Origin: Amycolatopsis sp. WQ 127309
Lineage (GTDB): Bacteria > Actinomycetota > Actinomycetes > Mycobacteriales > Pseudonocardiaceae
Length of the DNA stretch: 64,000 bases
NCBI RefSeq assembly: GCF_023023025.1
Contig: NZ_CP095481.1
Span: 9,127,001 to 9,191,000 of the forward strand
Reading direction: 5' to 3'
Position numbers and translations under genes: made by a program. Under the pieces are notes generated by a model. The model was not told the origin of the DNA, searched no databases, and saw only the letters and a list, made by a program, of their open reading frames with translations. This document shows, in pieces, positions 9,023 to 18,289 of the stretch; the first letter of the stretch is position 1, and every line of letters starts with the position of its first letter.

Positions 9023-9690
9023 GGCTCGCCGCGCAGGACGTACCCCTGGCCGCGCACGGTGTGCAGCACGCGCGGGCCGTGCGCCTCCAGCTTGCGGCGC
9101 AACGTGCTCACGTTGACCTCGACGAGGTTCGCCGCGTAGTCGCCGTAGCCCCACACCGCGGTCAGGATCTGCGTCTTGCCCACCACCCGCTCGCGGTGCC
9201 GCGCGAAGTAGACCAGCAGCTTCCACTCCGTCGAGGTCAGCTCGACCTCGGCCGCGCCGTACCGGACGCGGCCGCCCTCGACGTCGACCACCAGCTCACC
9301 GACCTCCACCGCCGCCGGCGCGCGTCCCGTCCGGCGCAGCACGGCCGTCACCCGCGCGACCAGCTCGGCCAGCACGAACGGCTTCACCACGTAGTCGTCG
9401 GCGCCCTCGCCGAGCCCGCGCAGCCGGTCCTCGACGCCGTCGCGCGCGGTCAGCATCACGACCCCCGCGGCCGACAGCCGGCGGATCACACGCAGCAGCT
9501 CGAACCCGTCACGCCCCGGCAGCATGACGTCCAGCACCACGAGATCCGGCCGGGCGCGCGACAGTTCCGCTTCGAGCCCGGCACCGTCGGGCAGCGCCCG
9601 GACGTCGAACCCGGCGGTGCTCAGCGCCGTCTCGACGGCGACGCGGATCGCCTCGGCGTCCTCGACGACCAGGATCCGCGGCGCGTTCAC
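9019..9690 (-). CDS. OmpR/PhoB-family response regulator
   Basis: 223 aa from the GTG at 9690 (start VNAPRILVVEDAEAIR). The receiver domain shows the acidic pocket (VVEDAE), phospho-acceptor Asp in VVLDVMLPGRDG, the conserved Thr/Ser switch in VMLTARD and Lys in DYVVKPFVLAEL. A winged-helix output domain follows (ELTSTEWKLLVYFARHRERVVGKTQI ending in LHTVRGQGYVL). The gene overlaps the downstream kinase by 4 bp, so the pair forms one operon. A terminator-like hairpin separates it from the hsp20 gene upstream. An upstream ATG at 9807 would overlap the hsp20 gene and is rejected. Confidence 0.93.
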   Translation of the reverse strand: MNAPRILVVEDAEAIRVAVETALSTAGFDVRALPDGAGLEAELSRARPDLVVLDVMLPGRDGFELLRVIRRLSAAGVVMLTARDGVEDRLRGLGEGADDYVVKPFVLAELVARVTAVLRRTGRAPAAVEVGELVVDVEGGRVRYGAAEVELTSTEWKLLVYFARHRERVVGKTQILTAVWGYGDYAANLVEVNVSTLRRKLEAHGPRVLHTVRGQGYVLRGEP

Positions 9691-9737
9691 CGGACCAGCG
9701 TAACGCCGTCCACTGTGGTCAATCCCCGAACGCGCGA

Positions 9738-9769
9738 AAGCCGGCCCCGGAGGGTTCCGGGACCGGCTT
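9738..9769 (-). terminator. Hairpin terminator downstream of hsp20
   Basis: 14-nt arms AAGCCGGCCCCGGA and TCCGGGACCGGCTT, matching at 13 of 14 positions, flank a 4-nt loop. The hairpin lies 9 bp past the hsp20 stop and upstream of the response-regulator start, so it most likely ends the hsp20 transcript. Confidence 0.65.
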
Positions 9770-9778
9770 CGCGGGTGG

Positions 9779-10210
9779 TCAGGCGGTGACTTCCTCCTTG
9801 GCCGCACCGGAACCGACGGTGATGCGGCGGGACTGGGCCCGCTGCGCCACCGGGATCCGGACGGTCAGCACACCGGCGTCGTAGTCCGCTTCGATGCGGT
9901 CGGTGTCGAGGGCGTCGCCGAGCAGCAGGCGGCGGGTGAACACCCCGCGCGGGCGCTCGCTGACCTGGTACTGAGCGCCTTCGGCCGGGTTGGCGGGCCG
10001 CTCGGCGCGCACGGTCAGGACGGTGCGCTCGACGTCGAGGTCGATCGAGCCGGGCGTGACGCCGGGCAGGTCGAACTGGACGACGAAGTCGTCGCCGTCG
10101 CGGTAAGCGTCCATCGGCACGCTCGCCGGACGGCTCGCCGTGCCGGTGGCGCCGAAGAACTGCCGGCTCAGCCGGTCGAAGTCGCGGAACGGATCGGTAC
10201 GCAGCACCAT
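9779..10210 (-). CDS. Hsp20/alpha-crystallin family small heat-shock protein
   Basis: 143 aa. The ATG at 10210 is chosen because AAGGAG lies 7 bp upstream; the longer frame to 10261 lacks this. The sequence starts [20 protein letters not shown], typical of actinobacterial Hsp20. An alpha-crystallin domain follows ([52 protein letters not shown]). It should act as an ATP-independent holdase in the cytoplasm. The upstream region carries a HAIR-like inverted repeat, so HspR-type heat control is likely. Confidence 0.93.
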   Translation of the reverse strand: MVLRTDPFRDFDRLSRQFFGATGTASRPASVPMDAYRDGDDFVVQFDLPGVTPGSIDLDVERTVLTVRAERPANPAEGAQYQVSERPRGVFTRRLLLGDALDTDRIEADYDAGVLTVRIPVAQRAQSRRITVGSGAAKEEVTA

Positions 10211-10273
10211 TTCGGATCTCCTTCCCACCAGGGGTTCGTGGCCGGGGGCGGTGGTGGCCACGCCCTCGCAAAG

Positions 10274-10292
10274 TTGACAACCACCGACTCAA
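10274..10292. promoter_or_regulatory. HAIR-like (HspR) operator of hsp20
   Basis: TTGACA, 7 bp, then ACTCAA. The HspR consensus is CTTGAGT-N7-ACTCAAG: the right half-site is perfect over six bases, the left matches four of six, and the spacing is exact. It lies 64-82 bp upstream of the hsp20 start. Confidence 0.45.
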
Positions 10293-10467
10293 TTTAGTTG
10301 TTCCGGGACCGCTCAACCCGAGCCTGTGACGCCGGGCACAGCCAGTCACGCGTGGGTGACCCCCAACGGGTGGATAACCGCTCGATGAGCGGATCGGCGC
10401 GGGTCAGGCGGTTATCGTCCGGTCGAAGCGTCCACAATGGACCAAAGCTGGACTGGGAGGGGACCCC

Positions 10468-11964
10468 GTGCGCGTGACCCATGCCGCTGTGGCGGCGCTG
10501 GCGGCCTGCGGGCTCGTGCTGCTCGCCCTCCCCGCGCCGTGGTCCGCGCACGCCGACCCGCTGCCCGGCGGCCTCGGCCCGTGCGTGCCGGGCACCTGCC
10601 CCGGCACCTTCCCCCCGGTCGGCAACGGCTCGTTCGCCGGGCGCGACAACGGCGTCAACGTCTTCGTCGGCGGCACCATGCGCGTCACCGGCAGTGCGGC
10701 CGAGGCCGAGGGCCGGGTGGTCGTCGGCGGTGACTTCACGCTGCGCAAGACGTCGGGCTCGTCGATCTACAACGTCGGCGTGGCCGGGGTCGGCTCGCGC
10801 GTGCCGCCACCGGACGGCGCCGACTTCCTCACCGTGGGCGGTGATCTCACCGTCGCCGACACCCAGCGGCTCGACGCGGTCGGCGACTCGGGCGGCGGCG
10901 TGGTGCGCCACGCCGGATCGCTGACGGGCACCGTGATCGGCACCGTCGTCCACGACCCGGCGGCGATGAAGCCGTACGCGGGCCTGCGCGAGAAGCTGAC
11001 GGCCGCGAGCCAGTGCTACGCCCGCGTCGACGGCGGGCTGCGGACCGCCACCGGGACCGTCGTCAACCACGGCTACGAGACGACGTTCACCGGCGACGGC
11101 AAGTCCGCGCTGCAGGTCTTCAACCTCACCGCCGACATCGCCGGGCCGGGCGGCGGCGCGCAGGGCATCACGTTCACCGGCATCCCGGCCGGCGCCACGG
11201 TGCTGGTCAACCTCATCGGCGGGCCCCGCACGATCAACACCTACAGCGGCACCCTCGACGACAACGACCCGCTGAACCAGCTCCGGTCGCGGCTGCTGTG
11301 GAACATCCCGGACGCGGCGACGGTCACCCTGACCGGCAGCGGCCAGTTCCAGGGCAGCGTGCTGGCCGGCAACCCGGACGGCACCACGACGATGACCCTG
11401 CCGGGCAGCAACGGCCGGTTCTTCACCGCGGGCAACCTGGTCCACGGCTCGAGCGCGGGCGTGGGCAGCGGCCAGGAGTTCCACGCGTACCCGTTCACCG
11501 GCGACCTGCCGTCGTGCGCGAAGCCCGAGCCGACGACGACGCCGACGACGCCCACCACCAGCACGACGACGACCACGTCGACGACATCGACGACCCCGAC
11601 CACCGGCCCGGCCACGACGACCACCGGCGAGCCCACCACGACCACGGCTCCCACCACGACGGAACCGACCACCAGCACCACCGAACCGACCACCAGCGAG
11701 CCGACCACCAGCACCACCGAGCCCACCACCAGCGAACCGACCACCACCAGCACGGCACCGACGACGGACACGAGCACCACGGACACCACGTCGTCGTCCG
11801 GCACCACCCCGGCTCCGGTGCCCGCCGGCACCGGCGGCACCGGCGGTTCCGGCCGCCTGCCGGACACCGGCACCGACGCCGGCCCGCTGCTCGGCCTCGG
11901 CGCCCTGCTGGTCACCGGGGGTACCGCGCTGGTGCTCGTGACCGTCCGCCGCCGCACCCGGTGA
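10468..11964 (+). CDS. Choice-of-anchor A family surface protein with LPXTG-type sorting signal
   Basis: 498 aa from a GTG at 10468 preceded by GGGAGGGG. It has a Sec signal peptide (VTHAAVAALAACGLVLLALPAPWSAHA). A choice-of-anchor A domain follows at about 45-350: repeated VGGD/VVGG strands, LYDL-like AGLREKLTAAS, LQVFNLTAD and FQGSVLAG. A Thr/Glu/Pro-rich spacer (about 352-445) is the wall-spanning stalk. The C-terminus has LPDTG at 464-468, a membrane helix and RRRTR, which is a sortase signal. The protein should be covalently wall-anchored. No sortase gene is in the window. The ligand or adhesion role is unknown. Confidence 0.88.
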   Translation: MRVTHAAVAALAACGLVLLALPAPWSAHADPLPGGLGPCVPGTCPGTFPPVGNGSFAGRDNGVNVFVGGTMRVTGSAAEAEGRVVVGGDFTLRKTSGSSIYNVGVAGVGSRVPPPDGADFLTVGGDLTVADTQRLDAVGDSGGGVVRHAGSLTGTVIGTVVHDPAAMKPYAGLREKLTAASQCYARVDGGLRTATGTVVNHGYETTFTGDGKSALQVFNLTADIAGPGGGAQGITFTGIPAGATVLVNLIGGPRTINTYSGTLDDNDPLNQLRSRLLWNIPDAATVTLTGSGQFQGSVLAGNPDGTTTMTLPGSNGRFFTAGNLVHGSSAGVGSGQEFHAYPFTGDLPSCAKPEPTTTPTTPTTSTTTTTSTTSTTPTTGPATTTTGEPTTTTAPTTTEPTTSTTEPTTSEPTTSTTEPTTSEPTTTSTAPTTDTSTTDTTSSSGTTPAPVPAGTGGTGGSGRLPDTGTDAGPLLGLGALLVTGGTALVLVTVRRRTR

Positions 11965-12169
11965 CCCGGCAGGCGTAACTCCACAATGGACCGATCTTTC
12001 ACACTGCGGGCTCACGGGGTCCGTGTCACCATCGGGTGAAGTACCTCGCGGGCCGTGGACCTAACAAGGGCGTAGCACTCTCGTAATGAAGGGTCACTAC
12101 GGTCCCCGGGGCATGTCGATCGGGCAAATGGCGGGCCCCGCGCCGGTGGCGGCTCCGCGAGGTGAACAG

Positions 12170-13690
12170 GTGCTTGCGGTAGAAACCGAGAAAACAAGAG
12201 TGTCGCGCGGCTGGGTGCTGCCCGTTTTCGGGGCGGTGCTGGGCGCGCTGGTCTTCCTCGTGGTGCGGGGCAGCCTGACCGACGACAGCTACATCACCCT
12301 CGCCTATGCGAAGAACCTCGCGGAACACGGCGAATGGGGCATCATCCCCGGTTCCCCGGCGAACTCCGCGACGTCGCCGCTGAACGTGCTGCTCCTCGGC
12401 GCTTTGACGCTGGTGACGCGCATCGCGGGCGGTTCGCACCCGGTGGTGGCGCTGGGCATCCTGACCGTGGTGTGCGGTGGCGCGCTCGGCTGGGCGTGGC
12501 AGCGGATCGGCCGGGTGCTGTCGCTGCCGACGGCGGCCGGGGTCCTCGGCATCACGCTGGTGCTACTGAACCCGTTCGTGCTGTCCGCGATCGGCTTGGA
12601 AGTCCTGCTCATCCCCGCGGTGCTGCTGGTGCTGACGGCGCTCGCGCTGGAAGGCCGGGCGGTCTGGTTCGGCGTCGCGGGCGGGCTGGCCGTCCTGACC
12701 CGGCTCGACCTCGTCGTGTTCGTCGTGGTGATCGCCCTGGCCACCCCCGCGATCCGGCGGCGGCTGCTGCCCGCGGCGGGTTTCGCGGTCCTGACGACGG
12801 CGCCGTGGTTCCTGGTCAGCTGGATCGTGTTCGGCTCGTTCGTGCCCGACACCCTGGTGATCAAGCAGTCGCAGGCGGGGTTGTTCGCGCCGTGGAGCTA
12901 CAGCACCGGGCCGATGATGTACTACCTCGGCTGGCCGGTCACCGTGCTCGTGTCGTTCCTGCCGGCGCTGGTCGGCGTGGTCGCGCTCGCCGGCTGGGCC
13001 GCGGCGCGCTTCGCCGTCCGCTGGCCCGACTTCCCGCCGCTGGGCCCGCTCGCCGCGCTGGCCGCGGGCGGGATCCTTTACTACATCGCCTATTCCTACC
13101 TCGGAGTGGGCCCGTTCCACTGGTACTACGTGGCGCCGGTGACCGCGACGAGCGCGTTCGCCGTGGCCGCGTTCGGCGCCTGGTACGCCCAGACGCGCGA
13201 ACGCCCCGCCCTGCGGACCGGTCCCCCGCTGCTCGCGCTGGGCCTGACCGGGGTGCTGGTGCTCAGCGGGGCCGCGGTCGACGCCGCGCAGGGCCTGCCC
13301 TGGAAGTCGCCGGTGGTCTTCGGGAACTGGGCCAGCGCGGACGACTACGCGCGGGTCGGCACCGAGCTCGGCCGGCGGCTCGACGGGGCGAGCGTCGCCA
13401 GCCCCGGCGAGATCGGCACCCTGGCCTACTACTGCCAGTGCGCCATCCTCGACGTCTTCTCCGACCGCGGGGAGGCCGTTTCGCTGGTGCAGCAACGGAT
13501 CGCGAACGCGAGCCCGGTGATGAGCCTGGCGCTGCGGGTCAACTACCACTGGCTGGACCGCTCGGCCGGGCCGCGCAAGCCGGACTACCGGCTGCAGTAC
13601 GCCTCGGGCCCGGCCACCGGGCCGGACAGCTGGCAGGTGTACTCGGCGGCCAAGGGCGTCGGGCACTTCGTCCTCACCCGCGAGCCGTGA
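12170..13690 (+). CDS. GT-C family glycosyltransferase, AftB-like (first of tandem pair)
   Basis: 506 aa from the GTG at 12170, which has GAGGTG 6 bp upstream; in-frame ATGs at 12086, 12113 and 12128 are alternatives. It is a multi-pass membrane protein of about ten helices. Near the N-terminus it has the GT-C acidic motif LTDDSYITLAYAKNLAEHG, followed by NSATSPLNVLLL. This pattern matches AftB (DDG...NLLAGNG...NTST), the decaprenylphosphoryl-arabinose-dependent transferase of arabinogalactan. A C-terminal soluble part contains paired Cys (YYCQCAILD). It overlaps the next gene (GTGA), and glfT2 lies two genes on, as in mycobacterial AG loci. Exact donor and acceptor are inferred. Confidence 0.75.
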   Translation: MLAVETEKTRVSRGWVLPVFGAVLGALVFLVVRGSLTDDSYITLAYAKNLAEHGEWGIIPGSPANSATSPLNVLLLGALTLVTRIAGGSHPVVALGILTVVCGGALGWAWQRIGRVLSLPTAAGVLGITLVLLNPFVLSAIGLEVLLIPAVLLVLTALALEGRAVWFGVAGGLAVLTRLDLVVFVVVIALATPAIRRRLLPAAGFAVLTTAPWFLVSWIVFGSFVPDTLVIKQSQAGLFAPWSYSTGPMMYYLGWPVTVLVSFLPALVGVVALAGWAAARFAVRWPDFPPLGPLAALAAGGILYYIAYSYLGVGPFHWYYVAPVTATSAFAVAAFGAWYAQTRERPALRTGPPLLALGLTGVLVLSGAAVDAAQGLPWKSPVVFGNWASADDYARVGTELGRRLDGASVASPGEIGTLAYYCQCAILDVFSDRGEAVSLVQQRIANASPVMSLALRVNYHWLDRSAGPRKPDYRLQYASGPATGPDSWQVYSAAKGVGHFVLTREP

Positions 13691-15198
13691 GCGTCGCCCA
13701 TCGGGAGCCCGTTGTGGACACGGCTCCCGAACCGCGGCCCCGCACACCACGGCGCTGGGTGCTGCCCGTGGCCGTCGCCGCGGGGTCGGCGCTGGTGTTC
13801 GCCGCCGTGCGCCCGCACCTGATCGACGACACGTTCATCACCCTGTCCTACGCCCGCAACGTCGCCTTCCACGGGCACTGGGGCCTGATCACGGCGGAGA
13901 CGTCGAACACCGCGACGTCACCGCTCAACGTCCTGCTGCTCGCGGCCCTGACGTTCGTGGTGCGCGACGCCGTGCTCGCCTGCGGCGTGCTGTTCGTGCT
14001 CGGTCAGGTGGCGCTGGTGCTCGCGCTGCGCCGGAGCGGGACGCGGGCGGGCCTGCCGGCCTGGTTCGCGCCGGCCGCCGTCGCACTGCTCACGGTGAAC
14101 CCGCTGCTGCTGTCGTCGATCGGGCTGGAGGTCGAGCTCGGCGCGGCCGGGATCGCCTCGCTGCTGGTGTGCGCCGGTGAACGGCGGCCGGTCGCGTTCG
14201 GCGTGCTCACCGGCCTGGTCGCGCTGGTCCGGCTCGACCTGGTCGTGGTCGCGCTCGTGCTCTTCCTGCTGCGCCGCCGGTTCTGGGAAAAGGCCTGGCA
14301 GACGGTGCTCGCCGCGGCGGCCGTCGCGCTCCCCTGGTTCGCCTTCAGCTGGGTGGTGCTCGGGTCGGCCGTGCCGGACACGGTGATCATCAAGACGCTG
14401 CAGAAGTCCTGGGGCACCTGGGACTTCGGCAACGGCGTGGGCCTGTACGCCCGGGTCTTCCCGTGGGCGACGGCGTTGTCGTTCCTGCCCGCCGCCCTCG
14501 CGCTGGGCGCCTTCGCGCTCTGGCTGGCGGGTTCCGTCCGTCGCAGTCCACTGTGGACGAAAGTGTTGCCGTTCGCGCCGCTGGTGCCCGCCGGGCTCGC
14601 GCACTACCTCGCCTACACGCGGCTGCACGTGCCGCCGTACCACTGGTACTACGGGCCGAGCCTGATCACGGTGACGCTCTTCCTGGCCGCCGCCGCGGCC
14701 GCGTGCGTGCGGCTGCCCGCCCGGGTGGCCGGCGCGGTCGCCGTCACCGGGGTGCTGGTCCTGAGCGTCGGCTTCTACGTCTCCGACGGCCTGCCGCGGC
14801 GGTTCGCGCCGCTGATGTCCAACCACGACTCGACGGCGGACTACGAGCGGATCGGCCCGGAGCTGGGCCGGCTGGTCGGCGGCGGCACGGTCCGCAGCGG
14901 CGGGGAGATCGGCGTGCTCGCCTACAGCTGCGGCTGCGCGATCGTCGACCTCTTCGACGACCGCGGCGCCGTCGGCCCGGCCATCACCGCACGGAAAGCC
15001 GACCTCGGCGCGCTCGGCCGCGCGCTCGTGAACGTCAACTTCCGGTACTTCGACCACGGCGACCGGCCGATCGTCACCGACTACGCCCTGGTGCGCGGTG
15101 ATCCGCCGCCGGGTGCGCTGGCCCACTGGACACTGTCGTCGCCGTGGGCCGGCACCCAGCAGCTGTATCTCGTCCGGGGCAACGGAAGCGGAGCTTGA
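13687..15198 (+). CDS. GT-C family glycosyltransferase, AftB-like (second of tandem pair)
   Basis: 503 aa from the GTG at 13687 overlapping the previous stop. It is clearly paralogous to its neighbour: same RRWVLPV opening, IDDTFITLSYARNVAFHG acidic motif, NTATSPLNVLLL, multiple hydrophobic helices, and the C-terminal YSCGCAIVDLFDDRG Cys pair. It should use a polyprenyl-phosphate sugar on the outer face of the membrane. The tandem duplication followed by glfT2, 5 bp downstream, argues for a shared role in completing arabinogalactan, perhaps with two different linkages. Catalytic identity is not provable here. Confidence 0.75.
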   Translation: MSVAHREPVVDTAPEPRPRTPRRWVLPVAVAAGSALVFAAVRPHLIDDTFITLSYARNVAFHGHWGLITAETSNTATSPLNVLLLAALTFVVRDAVLACGVLFVLGQVALVLALRRSGTRAGLPAWFAPAAVALLTVNPLLLSSIGLEVELGAAGIASLLVCAGERRPVAFGVLTGLVALVRLDLVVVALVLFLLRRRFWEKAWQTVLAAAAVALPWFAFSWVVLGSAVPDTVIIKTLQKSWGTWDFGNGVGLYARVFPWATALSFLPAALALGAFALWLAGSVRRSPLWTKVLPFAPLVPAGLAHYLAYTRLHVPPYHWYYGPSLITVTLFLAAAAAACVRLPARVAGAVAVTGVLVLSVGFYVSDGLPRRFAPLMSNHDSTADYERIGPELGRLVGGGTVRSGGEIGVLAYSCGCAIVDLFDDRGAVGPAITARKADLGALGRALVNVNFRYFDHGDRPIVTDYALVRGDPPPGALAHWTLSSPWAGTQQLYLVRGNGSGA

Positions 15199-15203
15199 AC
15201 CAG

Positions 15204-17042
15204 ATGACCGACCTCACCGCGCAGCGCGGCCTGTACGCGGGCCCGGCGCCGATCGTCAGCAAGGACCTCTACGCCGAGGTCCGCACCGGCTCGGCCACCC
15301 GGGACCGCGGCTCGATCCGGCTGGACCCGGGCACGAAGGTGTCGGGCAACACGTACTTCGGGCGGTTCCCGGCCTCCTACTGGCAGCGCTGGACCACCGT
15401 CACCGAAGTCTCGGTCGAGGCGGTCGTCACCGGCACCGGGCTGCTGTCGATGGGTGCTTCCGACGTCGAAGGTGAACCGCGGGTCATCGAGGCCGAGCAG
15501 GTCACCGACGTCACCCAGCACAAAATCGCCCTCACCGGGAAGCTGGACAAGTTCTACGACGGTGGCGCGCTGTGGCTGGACCTGGAAACCGAAGGCGGCC
15601 AGACCCTGCGCGTGGAGCAGGTCCGCTGGACCGTCGAAGCCCCCGACACGATCCGCCCGACCGCGGTCACCATCTGCACCATGAACCGCGCGGATGACTG
15701 CCTGAAGAACCTGCAGGCCCTCGCCGCCGACGTGTCGTCGCTGGACACCCTCGACGCGATCTACGTCGCCGACCAGGGCACCGACCTGGTCGAATCCCGC
15801 GACGGGTTCGACCAGGTCGTGAAGGACCTCGGGGAGAAGCTGCACTACATCAAGCAGCCCAACCTCGGGGGCGCCGGCGGGTTCACCCGCGGGCTCTACG
15901 AGGTCGCCGGGCACACCGCCACCGCCCACGCCAACGTCCTGTTCATGGACGACGACGTCCTTTTGGAGCCGGACCTGGTGATCCGGATGACGGCGTTCTC
16001 CAACCGCGCCGCCAACCCGATCATCGTCGGCGGGCAGATGCTGAACCTGTTCCACCCCAACCAGCTCCACGTCGGCGCCGAATACGCGAGGTTGAACACC
16101 CTCGAACCCGGTCAGCCGGTCGAGCACTCGCTGACCACCGCCGACCTGCTCGGGGTGGACGAGGAGACGTTGAAGCCGAACCGGCAGGAACGCCGTCTCG
16201 ACGCCGGCTACAACGGCTGGTGGTCCTGCCTGATCCCGTATGAGGTCGTGCAGGCCACCGGGTATCCGATGCCGTTCTTCTTCCAGTGGGACGACGCCGA
16301 GTACTCCTACCGGGCCCGCGCGCACGGTTTCCCGACGGTGACGTTGCCGGGTGCGGGGGTGTGGCACGCGGACTTCCACATGAAGGACTGGGACGAGTGG
16401 CACCGCTACTTCAACCTGCGCAACTCCATCATCACCGCCGCCCTGCACTCCCCGTTCAACCTGAACCTGCTCTCCCGGGTGCTGCTCGCGCAGCTGGTGC
16501 GGTACCTGCTGGGGATGCAGTACGGGTTGTCGGCGACGTTGATCAAGGCGGTGGAGGACTTCCTCGAAGGCCCTGAGGTCCTGCGCGACGGTGGTGTGGA
16601 GGCGATGAAGGAGATCCGCCGGATCCGCGACCAGTACCCGGAGACCAAACGCCACAAGGCCACCGACGTCCCCGGGATCGCCTCGAACGACATCGGCATC
16701 ATCAACAGCGCGCCGCCGCCGAGCCGGACCGTCGTGATCTTGCTCAAGCGCCTGCTCGACCAGACCCGGGGCCGGCACCGCTTCGGGCTGGGCGCCGTCC
16801 CGGCCGACGAGGCCCACTGGTGGCACACGTCGCTGTTCTCGACCGTGGTCGTCACCGACGCGAACCAGGACGGCGTCCGCGTCCGCTCCTACGACCGTGC
16901 CAAGACCTTCGACCTGGCCAAACGCGGCGTCAAGGTGATCCAGCGGCTGCGCAGGGAGGGAGCGGGGGCGCAGGCGCGGTACCAGGGCGCGATGCCCGAG
17001 CTGACCTCTCGGGAGAACTGGACCCGGCTCTACGACCTCTGA
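15204..17042 (+). CDS. glfT2: Galactofuranosyltransferase GlfT2
   Basis: 612 aa from the ATG at 15204, 10 bp after an AGCGGAG element; the mycobacterial enzyme is a similar size (about 637 aa). An N-terminal beta-barrel domain (about 1-150) precedes a GT-A domain with ICTMNRADDC, GGAGGFTRG and the metal-binding FMDDDVLLEP. An aromatic WWSCLIP and the WDDAEY segment of the acceptor site follow, then helical C-terminal domains. GlfT2 extends the beta-(1-5)/(1-6) galactan on the lipid-linked precursor at the inner face of the membrane using UDP-Galf. It follows two AftB-like genes in one operon. glf (UDP-Galp mutase) is not in the window. Confidence 0.93.
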   Translation: MTDLTAQRGLYAGPAPIVSKDLYAEVRTGSATRDRGSIRLDPGTKVSGNTYFGRFPASYWQRWTTVTEVSVEAVVTGTGLLSMGASDVEGEPRVIEAEQVTDVTQHKIALTGKLDKFYDGGALWLDLETEGGQTLRVEQVRWTVEAPDTIRPTAVTICTMNRADDCLKNLQALAADVSSLDTLDAIYVADQGTDLVESRDGFDQVVKDLGEKLHYIKQPNLGGAGGFTRGLYEVAGHTATAHANVLFMDDDVLLEPDLVIRMTAFSNRAANPIIVGGQMLNLFHPNQLHVGAEYARLNTLEPGQPVEHSLTTADLLGVDEETLKPNRQERRLDAGYNGWWSCLIPYEVVQATGYPMPFFFQWDDAEYSYRARAHGFPTVTLPGAGVWHADFHMKDWDEWHRYFNLRNSIITAALHSPFNLNLLSRVLLAQLVRYLLGMQYGLSATLIKAVEDFLEGPEVLRDGGVEAMKEIRRIRDQYPETKRHKATDVPGIASNDIGIINSAPPPSRTVVILLKRLLDQTRGRHRFGLGAVPADEAHWWHTSLFSTVVVTDANQDGVRVRSYDRAKTFDLAKRGVKVIQRLRREGAGAQARYQGAMPELTSRENWTRLYDL

Positions 17043-17134
17043 GCGCCCCTACCGCATCGGTCACCGGAAACTCCTGGAGATTCGCCGGGACGCCAGACTG
17101 CGCCGCGGGGTGGTGAGGCCATAGGGTTCTCCTC

Positions 17135-18289
17135 ATGAAGGTCGGCCTGCTCACCCGGGAGTACCCGCCGGAGGTCTACGGCGGAGCCGGGGTTCACGTG
17201 GAGTTCCTCGCCCGGGAGTTGCGGTCGCTCGTCGACCTCGACGTGCACTGCTGGGGCCCGGACCGGCCGGACGCCACCGGGCACACCGACCCGCACGGCT
17301 ACCGCCAGCCGGCGTTCACGACCATGGACATCGCCGTCTCGATGGCGAACGCCCTCGACGGCCACGACCTCGCGCACAGCCACACCTGGTACGCGAACCT
17401 CGCCGGGCACCTGGCCAAGATGACCTACGGCATCCCCCACGTCGTCACCGCGCACTCGCTGGAGCCGCTGCGGCCGTGGAAGGCCGAGCAGCTCGGCGGC
17501 GGCTACCGCGTCTCGTCCTGGATCGAGCGCGAGGCCTACGAGTCGGCCGACGCGATCGTCGCGGTCAGCGGCGGCATGCGCCAGGACGTGCTCAGCGCGT
17601 ACCCGGCCGTGCCGCCCGAGCGCGTCCACGTGATCCACAACGGCATCGACACCACGCTCTACCGGCCCGACCCGGGCACCGACGTCCTCGAGAAGCACGG
17701 CGTCGACCCGGACCGGCCCTACGTGCTGTTCGTCGGCCGGATCACCCGGCAGAAGGGCGTCCCGCACCTGGTCCGGGCCGGCGCCGCGCTCGACCCGGAC
17801 ACGCAGCTGGTGCTGTGCGCGGGCGGCGCGGACACCCCCGAGCTGGACGCCGAGTTCCGCGGCCTGGTCGCCGACCTGGAGAAGACGCGCACCGGCGTCC
17901 GCTGGATCCCGGACATGCTGCCGCGGCCCGAGGTCGTCCAGCTGCTCACCCACGCCGCGGTGTTCGCCTGCCCGTCGGTCTACGAGCCGCTCGGCATCGT
18001 GAACCTGGAGGCGGCGGCGTGCGGCACGGCCGTGGTCGCCAGCGACGTCGGCGGGATCCCGGAGGTCGTCGACGACGGCCGGACCGGCCTGCTGGTCCAC
18101 TACGACGAGGCGGACACCGCCGGGTACGAGGCGCGGCTGGGCGCGGCCCTCAACGAGCTGGTGGGCGACCCGGACCGGGCCGCCGCGATGGGTACCGCCG
18201 GCCGCGAGCGCGCGGTCGGCGAGTTCGGCTGGAAGGCGATCGCCGAGCAGACGGTCGCCCTTTACGAAGCGTGCGGGAGGTCCTCGTGA
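17135..18289 (+). CDS. glgA: Glycogen synthase / alpha-maltose-1-phosphate synthase (actinobacterial GlgA/GlgM type)
   Basis: 384 aa from the ATG at 17135. It is a GT-B, GT4-family retaining transferase: [21 protein letters not shown] for the N-terminal Rossmann half, [11 protein letters not shown] and the E-x7-E motif ([11 protein letters not shown]) in the C-terminal half. This short actinobacterial form (Rv1212c-like) uses ADP-glucose to make alpha-maltose 1-phosphate for the GlgE pathway, as well as elongating glucans. The gene overlaps glgC by 4 bp (GTGA), so ADP-glucose supply and use are co-expressed. Whether it acts mainly as GlgM or GlgA cannot be settled from sequence. Confidence 0.93.
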   Translation: MKVGLLTREYPPEVYGGAGVHVEFLARELRSLVDLDVHCWGPDRPDATGHTDPHGYRQPAFTTMDIAVSMANALDGHDLAHSHTWYANLAGHLAKMTYGIPHVVTAHSLEPLRPWKAEQLGGGYRVSSWIEREAYESADAIVAVSGGMRQDVLSAYPAVPPERVHVIHNGIDTTLYRPDPGTDVLEKHGVDPDRPYVLFVGRITRQKGVPHLVRAGAALDPDTQLVLCAGGADTPELDAEFRGLVADLEKTRTGVRWIPDMLPRPEVVQLLTHAAVFACPSVYEPLGIVNLEAAACGTAVVASDVGGIPEVVDDGRTGLLVHYDEADTAGYEARLGAALNELVGDPDRAAAMGTAGRERAVGEFGWKAIAEQTVALYEACGRSS

